Below the pieces are notes generated by a model. It did not search any database and was not told the origin of the DNA. It saw only the letters and a program-made list of their open reading frames with translations. From an uncultured Methylobacter sp. (lineage in GTDB: Bacteria > Pseudomonadota > Gammaproteobacteria > Methylococcales > Methylomonadaceae): 7,441 nt of DNA. The stretch is taken from NCBI GenBank assembly GCA_903831545.1, contig CAIKYI010000238.1, positions 1-7,441 on the forward strand, in the 5' to 3' direction. The position numbers and the translations under genes were made by a program. Below, piece after piece: positions 1 to 6,094 of this stretch; position 1 is the stretch's first letter; every line of letters starts with the position of its first letter.

Positions 1-1806
1 CTGGAAGAAGCCCCCGACGCGCTTATCAAGGGCTTACTGGCTTCAGAAGACCGGGATTTTTATCAGCATATTGGCATTTCATTTAAGGGTATTGCCAGGG
101 CAATGTGGATGAATGTGCTTGCCGGTCACATGGTGCAAGGTGGCAGCACTATTACCCAGCAGTTGGTGAAGAATTTTTATTTGACGTCTGAACGAAGTCT
201 GTCACGTAAAGTAAAAGAAGCTTTTATGGCGCTGATTCTTGAATATCGTTACAGTAAAGACGAGATTCTGGAAGCTTATTTAAACGAAATTTATCTGGGC
301 CAGGATGGCGCCAGTGCGGTGCATGGTTTTGGTTTGGCCAGTGAATTTTATTTTGGCAGTTCATTAAAAGATCTGCCTTTGGAACATCTGGCCTCTTTGA
401 TTGCCTTGGTTCGCGGTCCATCCGAGTATGACCCCAGGCGCTATGCCGAGCGCTCTTTACAACGACGCAATCTGGTGCTGGATGAAATGGAAGCGGAAGG
501 TTACATCACTAAAGCACAGGCAACCGCCGCAAGAGCCAAGCCCTTAAATGTGATTGCCAATACCCATCGCTCTACCAATCGTTACCCTGGCTTCCTCGAT
601 CTGGTCAAACGCCAATTAAGACAGGATTATAAAGAAGAGGATTTAACGTCACAGGGTTTGAGGATTTTTACCACTTTAGATACGCGGGTTCAGGATACGC
701 TCGAAGAGTCATTGACCAAAAAACTTGACCAGCTTGAAAAATTACCTAAAGCCAACGAGCTGGAAGCCGCCGCTATCGTGACGCGACGGGACAGTGGTGA
801 AATTGCGGCACTGATGAGCGGTCGGGAAGTTTCCGGTTCCGGTTTTAATCGAGCACTTGATGCGGTAAGACCGATAGGTTCTTTGATAAAGCCGATCGTT
901 TATTTGACTGCTTTGGAATATCCCGACAAATATACGATTACTACGCCGGTCAGTGACACTTCTATTTTGGTCAAAGGTTCAAACGGCAATGACTGGAGTC
1001 CTAAAAACTATGATCACGCCGAGCATGGTACGGTGGCTTTTCACACGGCCTTGGCGCACTCGTATAATTTGGCAACGGTTCGAATTGGTATGGATATTGG
1101 TGTTGCCAGAATTGCCAAGACTTTGCGAAGCATGGGTATCACCCGGCCGATTGAGTTGTTCCCGTCCTTTTTGTTGGGCGCTGCACAATTAACCCCGATG
1201 GAAGTTACTCAAATCTACCAGACGCTGGCTGGAGATGGTTTTGCGACGCCGTTAAAAGGCATCAGAGCCGTTGTTGCTGCAGATGGCTCACGTCTGCAAA
1301 GTTATCCGTTTACGGTCAGGCAGGTGCTTGATCCGGCCGTTACTTATGTTGTCAACACTATATTGCAGGAAGTGATGCATGAGGGCACCGGGCGTTCGGC
1401 GTATGCTTCTTTTCCGGAGAACTATGGATTGGTTGGAAAAACCGGTACGACCAATGATGCAAAAGACAGCTGGTTTGCCGGATATACGGGTGATTATTTA
1501 TCCGTGGTATGGATAGGTCGGGATGATAACAAACCGGCCGGGTTAACGGGGGCAACGGGTGCTTTACAAGTCTGGACTTCGTTAATGAAGCAGATTTCAA
1601 TCCAGCCTGTGACCTTGATTCCCCCTGACAACATCAAGACGTATTGGGTAGATCCTGCCAACGGTCTGTTGGCCAATGAAAATTGTTCTGGAGCAAAACA
1701 GTATCCTTTCATTGCCAACTCGGGACCGGAAGAATCCTCGCCCTGTGTTGATTCCCCCGTTAATCGGGTTGAAACGTTTATTAACGAATTATTGCCAAAT
1801 AACTAA
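1..1806 (+). CDS. mrcB: Penicillin-binding protein 1B (bifunctional transglycosylase/transpeptidase), 5' end outside window
   Basis: Class A PBP that polymerises lipid II into glycan strands and cross-links peptide stems at the periplasmic face of the inner membrane. The frame is open from base 1, giving 601 residues. The GT51 domain comes first: catalytic Glu16 in the SEDRDFYQH motif, QGGSTITQQ at residues 46-54, and the second Glu73 in KEAFMAL. The 57-residue spacing matches E233/E290 of E. coli PBP1b. The transpeptidase domain follows with Ser294 in SLIK (294-297), SYN (354-356) and KTGT (480-483). A late cysteine pair (562, 582) resembles the one near the C-terminus of the E. coli enzyme. 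By this alignment about 215 N-terminal residues (cytoplasmic tail, membrane helix, UB2H domain) lie upstream, so any Met inside the visible part is internal. All catalytic motifs are intact. PBP1b fits better than PBP1a because of the QGGST...KNFYLTSERS stretch. lolA follows after 12 bases. Confidence 0.95.
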   Translation: MEEAPDALIKGLLASEDRDFYQHIGISFKGIARAMWMNVLAGHMVQGGSTITQQLVKNFYLTSERSLSRKVKEAFMALILEYRYSKDEILEAYLNEIYLGQDGASAVHGFGLASEFYFGSSLKDLPLEHLASLIALVRGPSEYDPRRYAERSLQRRNLVLDEMEAEGYITKAQATAARAKPLNVIANTHRSTNRYPGFLDLVKRQLRQDYKEEDLTSQGLRIFTTLDTRVQDTLEESLTKKLDQLEKLPKANELEAAAIVTRRDSGEIAALMSGREVSGSGFNRALDAVRPIGSLIKPIVYLTALEYPDKYTITTPVSDTSILVKGSNGNDWSPKNYDHAEHGTVAFHTALAHSYNLATVRIGMDIGVARIAKTLRSMGITRPIELFPSFLLGAAQLTPMEVTQIYQTLAGDGFATPLKGIRAVVAADGSRLQSYPFTVRQVLDPAVTYVVNTILQEVMHEGTGRSAYASFPENYGLVGKTGTTNDAKDSWFAGYTGDYLSVVWIGRDDNKPAGLTGATGALQVWTSLMKQISIQPVTLIPPDNIKTYWVDPANGLLANENCSGAKQYPFIANSGPEESSPCVDSPVNRVETFINELLPNN

Positions 1807-1818
1807 TTAAAGGTATTT

Positions 1819-2445
1819 ATGAGTAAAATTACAATATGCGCCGGTTTGATGGCGATGATGCTGTTTAATGCTTCGGGTCATGCAGAAGAGAAACCTGTTC
1901 AGCAATTGAAAGCGTTTTTAAAAAACACCAAATCACTGACCGCGGATTTTAAACAGGTTTTGATTAATGAAGCGGGTAATCCGACTCAAACCAGTTATGG
2001 CGCTTTTTACCTGCAAAAGCCCGGCAAATTTCGCTGGGATTATGTCAAACCTTTTCAGCAACAGATTGTTTCTACGTCAGGTAAAGTCTGGTTTTATGAT
2101 ACGGATCTGGAACAGGTTACCGTTAAAAAACTGGATGAATCCGTTGGCTCAACACCGGCATTGCTTTTAAGCGGTGATATTTCACTGGAAGACAATTTCA
2201 CCATGGAGCATCAAGGCGTTGATGGTGACTTGATGTGGATTAAGCTGTTGCCCAAGAATCAGGAAAGCAGTTTCAAGTATGTGCTGATCGGTTTGGATAA
2301 AGACTCGCTGGGTGGCATGGAGTTGAGTGATAATTTTGGTCAGCTCACCCGTATTTATTTTTCCAATGTTATTTTAAACCCACCGTTAAAACAGACTTTG
2401 TTTGAGTTTAAAGCGCCGAAGGGCGTAGATGTTTTTTCGGATTGA
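1819..2445 (+). CDS. lolA: Outer-membrane lipoprotein carrier protein LolA
   Basis: Periplasmic chaperone that takes lipoproteins released by the LolCDE transporter and carries them to LolB at the outer membrane. The 208-residue product has a signal peptide with predicted cleavage after the GHA at 20-22. The mature part has the LolA pattern: TADFKQ near 41-46, GKFRWDY at 69-75 in the usual position of the conserved Phe/Trp strand, VWFYDTDLEQVTV at 90-102, PALLLSG at 113-119, and the C-terminal FKAPKGVDV at 197-205, which parallels the end of E. coli LolA. Length is normal for the family (about 200). The ATG is preceded by TAAAGG at 1808-1813, five bases away. It starts 12 bases after the mrcB stop, so co-transcription is likely. 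In E. coli lolA lies between ftsK and rarA; here rarA is kept downstream but mrcB stands upstream. Confidence 0.96.
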   Translation: MSKITICAGLMAMMLFNASGHAEEKPVQQLKAFLKNTKSLTADFKQVLINEAGNPTQTSYGAFYLQKPGKFRWDYVKPFQQQIVSTSGKVWFYDTDLEQVTVKKLDESVGSTPALLLSGDISLEDNFTMEHQGVDGDLMWIKLLPKNQESSFKYVLIGLDKDSLGGMELSDNFGQLTRIYFSNVILNPPLKQTLFEFKAPKGVDVFSD

Positions 2446-2458
2446 CTACAGCCAAAGG

Positions 2459-2521
2459 ATGAAAGATAAACGGCAACTAGTCTTTCTTTTTTCGCTTTTC
2501 ATTTGTTTTTATGCTTTTTGA
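2459..2521 (+). other. Possible 20-codon leader ORF overlapping the rarA start
   Basis: An ATG at 2459 opens 20 codons beginning MKDKRQL, followed by an almost wholly hydrophobic run rich in Phe and Leu. The stop at 2519-2521 lies just inside rarA, whose ATG is at 2511 in another frame. The AAAGG at 2454-2458 directly abuts the ATG, which is closer than a normal Shine-Dalgarno spacing. rarA has no ribosome site of its own, so translational coupling through this ORF is conceivable. The hydrophobic composition may simply come from the T-rich DNA. No known family is recognised. Confidence 0.25.
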
Positions 2522-3818
2522 TGACTTGACCAAGCCTCTGGCTGACAGGATGCGGCCTATAGCCTTGGCTGATTATCTCGGTCAACAGCATATTCTTAAA
2601 CCCGGAAAGCCGCTCTATGAAGCGATTGCTTCGGGGCGCTTGCATTCGATGATTTTCTGGGGGCCGCCGGGCACCGGTAAAACCACTCTGGCTCGAATTA
2701 TCGCGCAACATTCCGATGCCGAGTTCATGCCAATTTCGGCGGTATTATCCGGCGTCAAGGAAATCAGGGCAGCGGTTGCTGAGGCTAAAAAAATCCAGCA
2801 GGAACAACTAAGGCGCACCATTTTATTTGTTGATGAGGTGCATCGTTTTAACAAGTCGCAACAGGATGCTTTTCTTCCCCATGTTGAAGATGGCACAGTG
2901 TATTTTGTCGGCGCGACTACCGAAAATCCCTCTTTTGCCTTGAATAATGCGTTATTGTCACGAGCCAGGGTTTATGTGCTTAACGCCTTAACAGCCGATG
3001 ATTTGCTGGCTGTGATAGATAATGCGTTAACCGACAAGGTGCGCGGTTTGGGGGCTTTGGCTATTGAAATGGCTGATGATATCAAGCAGCAGTTTGCCCA
3101 GGCTGCAGACGGTGATGCGCGAAGACTGCTTAATTTATTGGAGATTGCCGTAGAACTGGCTTCAGCCAAAGGTGGGCAGGTGATCAATGAAATGATTGCC
3201 AGGGAAGTGCTTTCCGGAGGCGTGCGGCGTTTTGACAATCAGGGCGAAGAGTTTTATAACCAGATTTCGGCGTTGCATAAATCAGTGCGAGGTAGCTCCC
3301 CTGATGCGTCTTTATACTGGTTATGCCGAATGTTTGATGGTGGCTGTGATCTTTCGTATCTGGCCCGGAGGATCGTCAGAATGGCTTCTGAAGATATTGG
3401 CAATGCCGATCCAAGAGCTTTGCAGATTTGTATTAACGCCTGGGAAGCCCAAGAGCGTTTGGGTAGCCCTGAAGGCGAACTGGCGCTGGCGCAAGCCGTT
3501 GTTTATTTGGCTTGCGCGCCAAAAAGCAATGCGGTTTACATGGCTTACAAGGCGGCTATGGCTGATGCCAGGCAAAGTGGCAGTTTGGGGGTGCCGGTGC
3601 ATTTAAGGAATGCGCCGACCAAACTCATGAAAACGCTGGATTACGGCAAGGAATATCGCTATGCCCATGATGAACCTGAAGCCTACGCTGCGGGGGAAAA
3701 CTATTTTCCTGAGTCATTGGCAGGTCGGAGTTATTACCAGCCGGTAGAGCGTGGCCTGGAAATCAAGATTAAGGAAAAACTAAAACATTTGAAAGTCTTG
3801 GACAAGAAGGCGAGATAA
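2511..3818 (+). CDS. rarA: Replication-associated recombination protein A (AAA+ ATPase)
   Basis: Clamp-loader-like AAA+ ATPase (RarA/MgsA, related to eukaryotic Mgs1/WRNIP1) that acts at stalled or damaged replication forks. Visible in the 435 residues: Walker A GPPGTGKT (51-58), Walker B ILFVDEVH (104-111), sensor 1 in GATTENPSF (134-142), the arginine-finger SRAR (150-153), and sensor 2 in GDARRLL (201-207). The C-terminal oligomerisation region has [15 protein letters not shown] (256-270), [12 protein letters not shown] (292-303), CAPKSNAVY (335-343) and [10 protein letters not shown] (364-373). Length is close to E. coli (447). ATG 2511 is the first in-frame start after a TAG at 2478, and it keeps the family N-terminus PLADRMRP. 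No Shine-Dalgarno precedes it; the upstream 30 bases are nearly all T and C. It lies 65 bases after lolA, the same order as in E. coli, and a strong terminator follows. Intact. Confidence 0.97.
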   Translation: MLFDDLTKPLADRMRPIALADYLGQQHILKPGKPLYEAIASGRLHSMIFWGPPGTGKTTLARIIAQHSDAEFMPISAVLSGVKEIRAAVAEAKKIQQEQLRRTILFVDEVHRFNKSQQDAFLPHVEDGTVYFVGATTENPSFALNNALLSRARVYVLNALTADDLLAVIDNALTDKVRGLGALAIEMADDIKQQFAQAADGDARRLLNLLEIAVELASAKGGQVINEMIAREVLSGGVRRFDNQGEEFYNQISALHKSVRGSSPDASLYWLCRMFDGGCDLSYLARRIVRMASEDIGNADPRALQICINAWEAQERLGSPEGELALAQAVVYLACAPKSNAVYMAYKAAMADARQSGSLGVPVHLRNAPTKLMKTLDYGKEYRYAHDEPEAYAAGENYFPESLAGRSYYQPVERGLEIKIKEKLKHLKVLDKKAR

Positions 3819-3898
3819 GAGCAGTTGTGTAAGTGTGTTGCAGTACAGGGTTGGATATTGCTATCTTTTATCCTTCCGGATTGCCCAAAAATACGATC

Positions 3899-3933
3899 TG
3901 TGGCGAAGGAAAAAAACCCCTCGCCACATTTTT
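3899..3933 (+). terminator. Rho-independent terminator after rarA
   Basis: A perfect 8-bp stem, TGTGGCGA (3899-3906) with TCGCCACA (3921-3928), can extend inward by two G-C pairs past one mismatch, and is followed at once by five T (3929-3933). It lies 80 bases after the rarA stop and ends the plus-strand unit. Read on the minus strand the same hairpin lies just past the convergent gene ending at 3938. Its T tract there starts only about seven bases after the stem, so it is at best a weaker terminator in that direction. Confidence 0.85.
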
Positions 3934-3937
3934 AATG

Positions 3938-4333
3938 TTATTTTTTTATAAAGTAATAATAACCGCCTGATTTACCTTTTAGCGTCATATTCTTGTCGTC
4001 TTTATCAACGACTGAAAAAATGTCAAATCGACTGTTACCCAAGAGTGCAATTTTTAATTTTCCGTCTTCTATCTCGTAATTGACGGGTGGTTGGTCGTAG
4101 TACTTGCCTTCGCGTGGAATATGCAGAATGGTTACTTTGCCATTTTTGAAAACCCAGGTATCTTCACGTATCACTGCATTTTTATCCCCCAGAGAGTTTT
4201 TGCTGGATTCAAGCTTCCAGGTCCCTTCAACTTCAGTTTTGGATTCCAGAGTGATGTCTGCAAAAGCGACGCCGGTAAATACAGATGAAATTAACAATAT
4301 TGCTGCCAGATTGATTTTTTTTATTTTTTTCAT
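3938..4333 (-). CDS. Small exported protein, lipocalin-like, function unknown
   Basis: A 131-residue product with a clear Sec signal peptide: Lys-rich MKKIKK, a hydrophobic core, and predicted cleavage after AFA at 23-25. The mature part of about 106 residues has no cysteine, so it is not a lipoprotein, and no other membrane segment. It begins with VEGTWKLES (35-43), the GTW pattern seen at the first strand of many lipocalin-like and related small beta-barrel domains. Alternating polar and hydrophobic stretches follow, such as DTWVFKNGKVTI and GKLKIALL. This suggests a soluble periplasmic beta-rich protein; the ligand cannot be guessed. I chose ATG 4333 with AAGGA at 4344-4348 upstream, ten bases away. 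A TTG two codons earlier (4339) would leave only four bases. The gene stands alone, convergent with rarA. It could also be an orphan domain unrelated to true lipocalins. Confidence 0.8.
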   Translation of the reverse strand: MKKIKKINLAAILLISSVFTGVAFADITLESKTEVEGTWKLESSKNSLGDKNAVIREDTWVFKNGKVTILHIPREGKYYDQPPVNYEIEDGKLKIALLGNSRFDIFSVVDKDDKNMTLKGKSGGYYYFIKK

Positions 4334-4369
4334 AGTCAATTTTTCCTTGAGTTAAATAATGGGCTCATG

Positions 4370-4375
4370 ATTCTA
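4370..4375 (-). promoter_or_regulatory. Possible -10 box for the exported-protein gene
   Basis: On the minus strand the sequence reads TAGAAT, a five-of-six match to TATAAT, about 36 bases upstream of the ATG at 4333. No good -35 hexamer is seen at the proper distance, so the call is weak. Confidence 0.3.
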
Positions 4376-4408
4376 CACAAAGGCTGCGGGAAATTAAGGC
4401 GTTTTATT

Positions 4409-4438
4409 TTGCGAATCGAGTCAGGATATGGCTATAAA
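4409..4438 (+). promoter_or_regulatory. Possible sigma-70 promoter upstream of the 77-codon ORF
   Basis: TTGCGA (4409-4414) and TATAAA (4433-4438) are separated by 18 bases, matching the consensus in four and five of six positions. Transcription would start near 4446, some 40 bases before the GTG at 4486. AT-rich DNA gives such matches by chance. Confidence 0.3.
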
Positions 4439-4485
4439 TAACAACCCGAAATTCATTTTCCGGGGTGAATAACCAATAAGCTGAC

Positions 4486-4719
4486 GTGCATTCACCTTGG
4501 CAGCAATTAGCAAATCGTGAAGTAATACCAAGTCGCCATCAGATTAAGCCAGAAAGCACTGTTCAAAATCTCGATATCGCCGCCGATTATGCGCCGGAAA
4601 GGTTGAAACCTATAGTGCTTTGTTTAAGATTTGCCTTAAAGCATTTTTTTAGTGAAGATTTGGCAGGCTTAAAATTAAAACAAGGCATGCTGAGAGAGTA
4701 TGACTTTGTTGTGAATTGA
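4486..4719 (+). CDS. Doubtful 77-codon ORF, unknown product or gene remnant
   Basis: Starts with GTG, has no recognisable Shine-Dalgarno and is bounded upstream by an in-frame TAA at 4477, so no longer start exists. The predicted product has no signal peptide or membrane segment. Its second half looks protein-like: YAPERLKP, then an amphipathic stretch LCLRFALKHFF, then SEDLAGLKLK and REYDFVVN. I recognise no family. It may be a small real gene, a fragment of a lost larger gene, or chance. It is convergent with rnhA, and a promoter-like pair lies upstream. Nothing overlaps it on the other strand. Confidence 0.3.
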   Translation: MHSPWQQLANREVIPSRHQIKPESTVQNLDIAADYAPERLKPIVLCLRFALKHFFSEDLAGLKLKQGMLREYDFVVN

Positions 4720-4837
4720 AGTATTAGTTGTGACTAACGCCGCAGCTTTCACGAATGTTTAAAAAAATCAGTCTGTCTTAAGCTTTTAAATCTGTGATTA
4801 TCAGCTTAATCAGTATCATCCGTGCTCCATTGATTAA

Positions 4838-5287
4838 TTACAGCTTGTTATATTTTAAAGACGCAATGCCCAGATTAGCCAGTTCATCGGCGCGGTCGTT
4901 ATGTTTATCGCCCGAATGGCCTTTTACCCAAATCCATTCGATATCGTGCCGTTGAATGGCGGCATCCAGTCTGCGCCACAAGTCTTCATTTTTAACCGGC
5001 GCTTTGGTGGCTGTTTTCCAGCCGCGTTTTTTCCAGTTTATCATCCATTCGGTGATGCCTTGCAAGACATATTTTGAATCAATGTTGAGCTGAACTGAAC
5101 AGGGTTTGGTCAGCGCTTCCAGGGCCTGAATGGCAGCCATTAATTCCATTCGGTTATTAGTAGTTTCCGGGGCACCGCCGAACAGTTCCTTAACGCTACC
5201 TTTATAGCTGAGCATTGCGCCCCAGCCGCCTGGCCCGGGATTGCCCTTGCAGGCGCCATCGGTATAAATAATGACAAATTCATTCAT
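4838..5287 (-). CDS. rnhA: Ribonuclease HI
   Basis: Endonuclease that cuts the RNA strand of RNA-DNA hybrids, removing primers and R-loops in the cytoplasm. The 149 residues carry the full catalytic set at the same numbers as in E. coli: Asp10 in [16 protein letters not shown], Glu48 in [10 protein letters not shown], Asp70 in NIDSKYV, His124 in [11 protein letters not shown] and Asp134 in RADELAN. The basic handle region ([12 protein letters not shown], 81-92) used for substrate binding is present. Length is typical (E. coli 155). The ATG at 5287 lies inside the end of the upstream methyltransferase gene, an 8-base overlap. Only a weak A-rich ribosome site (AAAAAG) precedes it, so translation is probably coupled. 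No convincing terminator was found downstream. Confidence 0.97.
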   Translation of the reverse strand: MNEFVIIYTDGACKGNPGPGGWGAMLSYKGSVKELFGGAPETTNNRMELMAAIQALEALTKPCSVQLNIDSKYVLQGITEWMINWKKRGWKTATKAPVKNEDLWRRLDAAIQRHDIEWIWVKGHSGDKHNDRADELANLGIASLKYNKL

Positions 5288-5999
5288 GTCTTTTTATCTG
5301 TGTGGTTTGAGTGTTAAGGGGATTTGCCAAAATTAAACGTGGATTTAGCGAAGACACCGGCGTTAACGGGATAAGGTTGTAACGACGTTTGATAGCTTTG
5401 ATGGCGTAGGCGGTTGAGGTAAGCGAGTGTCCCCGGGTTATAAATTTTCCCTGGGTAGATTTTACTTTATCCAGATAAAATTCCGATGATACGGTCACCT
5501 CGAAATTTAACAGCTTTAACCAGTCCAGAGCTCTTGGACGTGAAATAAAGTGGCCTTTCCAGGAATCAGCCATTCTTTTATCCCATAAAAACTGGTATCT
5601 GACCCAAAAGCTCCACGGGTTAAAATTCAGTATAAGTAATATTCCCTCCGGCTTTAAAACTCTTTCAACTTCACGCATGGTCTGAAACCGAAAGGCATCA
5701 AACTCCAATAAATGCGGGATTATAATCATATCGATGCAATTGCTTTGCAAGGGCAGGTTATAGGCTTTGGCCTGGATTTTTCTTGCGTTGGTACAGCTCA
5801 GACTTTTGGCGTCCAGGACCGTAAAGTTTTTATATAAGGAGCAGTCGATAAAATCGCTTTCCCAGCCCAGGCCGCCAATCTGTAAAATGGTTTGCTGGCA
5901 ACTAACGGTAATAGACCGTTGTAAATAGTCTGCTTCAAGCTGTTGCAGCAGCTTGCCTCTGGGTGTTTGATACCAGGCAAATAAAAAATTACGTTTCAT
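5280..5999 (-). CDS. YafS-like class I SAM-dependent methyltransferase
   Basis: A 239-residue putative methyltransferase; the substrate is not known. The Rossmann motif I is degenerate (ILQIGGLGW, 38-46), with an acidic residue after strand 2 (VLDAK, Asp63). The later motifs are strong: [19 protein letters not shown] (82-100), [16 protein letters not shown] (109-124), then the family hallmark NFNPWSFW (125-132) and WLKLLNFEV (160-168). These resemble E. coli YafS, as far as I can recall that sequence, and its neighbours agree: yafS also lies between rnhA and the mltD side. Length equals YafS (about 240). ATG 5999 is the start; no clear Shine-Dalgarno is seen. The gene leads into rnhA with an 8-base overlap, so the two form a unit, divergent from mltD across 95 bases. 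The C-terminal 40 residues are basic and low in recognisable motifs. Confidence 0.88.
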   Translation of the reverse strand: MKRNFLFAWYQTPRGKLLQQLEADYLQRSITVSCQQTILQIGGLGWESDFIDCSLYKNFTVLDAKSLSCTNARKIQAKAYNLPLQSNCIDMIIIPHLLEFDAFRFQTMREVERVLKPEGILLILNFNPWSFWVRYQFLWDKRMADSWKGHFISRPRALDWLKLLNFEVTVSSEFYLDKVKSTQGKFITRGHSLTSTAYAIKAIKRRYNLIPLTPVSSLNPRLILANPLNTQTTQIKRHE

Positions 6000-6047
6000 G
6001 ACTGAATTTAGGCTGTTTGACTTTGATGATTTTCAATGAAAACAAGG

Positions 6048-6053
6048 TATAAT
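6048..6053 (+). promoter_or_regulatory. Likely -10 box of the mltD promoter
   Basis: A perfect TATAAT lies 41 bases before the mltD ATG, giving a start near 6060 and a short leader. The best -35 candidate is TTGATG at 6023-6028, with a long 19-base spacer. TTGACT at 6017-6022 matches better but is 25 bases away. The divergent methyltransferase gene must be served from the same 95-base gap; no clear minus-strand promoter was identified in it. Confidence 0.5.
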
Positions 6054-6094
6054 GATAACATTGTAATAATAAACTTCACTCTTAAAAGGCTTAG

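Larger units (their letters stand above)
4334..4837. other. About 500-base interval between the exported-protein gene and rnhA
   Basis: Apart from the doubtful ORF at 4486-4719 and two weak promoter-like sequences, no gene, RNA, transposon end or clear repeat was seen. An imperfect hairpin lies at 4444-4466 (two bulges, no T tract). A 7-bp inverted repeat TTAAGCT/AGCTTAA (4778-4784, 4803-4809) lies past the rnhA stop. On the minus strand a T run follows it only about ten bases later, too far for a standard terminator. In many gammaproteobacteria dnaQ would adjoin rnhA here; no trace of it is visible. Confidence 0.6.

Noticed and set aside
224..1718. Several ORFs of 65-80 codons antisense to or out of frame with mrcB
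   Set aside because: They lie inside a gene with intact family motifs throughout and lack ribosome sites; they are frame shadows.
2615..3606. Antisense and out-of-frame ORFs of 88-136 codons inside rarA
   Set aside because: rarA is fully conserved across this stretch. The ORFs have compositions expected from its reverse or shifted frames and no supporting start signals.
4334..4339. Upstream TTG start for the exported protein, adding two residues
   Set aside because: It leaves only four bases after AAGGA, and the ATG at 4333 gives a standard MKKIKK signal-peptide start.
4091..4355. Plus-strand ORFs opposite the exported-protein gene
   Set aside because: The minus-strand frame has a convincing signal peptide and a ribosome site; the plus-strand frames have neither.
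4444..4466. Imperfect hairpin with an ACCC/GGGT base
   Set aside because: Two bulges are needed and no T tract follows; no riboswitch or RNA family is recognisable.
4428..4472. 14-codon ORF (MAINNNPKFIFRGE) before the doubtful 77-codon ORF
   Set aside because: Very short, the ribosome-like AGGA is one base from the ATG, and nothing suggests coding.
4761..4809. Inverted repeat TTAAGCT/AGCTTAA with a nearby A/T run as an rnhA terminator
   Set aside because: The stem is AT-rich with an 18-base loop, and the T run on the minus strand begins about ten bases after the stem.
3819..4837. Possible genomic island or defence module between the two conserved blocks
   Set aside because: No integrase, transposase, tRNA, direct repeat, nuclease or toxin-antitoxin pair is visible; only one small exported protein and one doubtful ORF.
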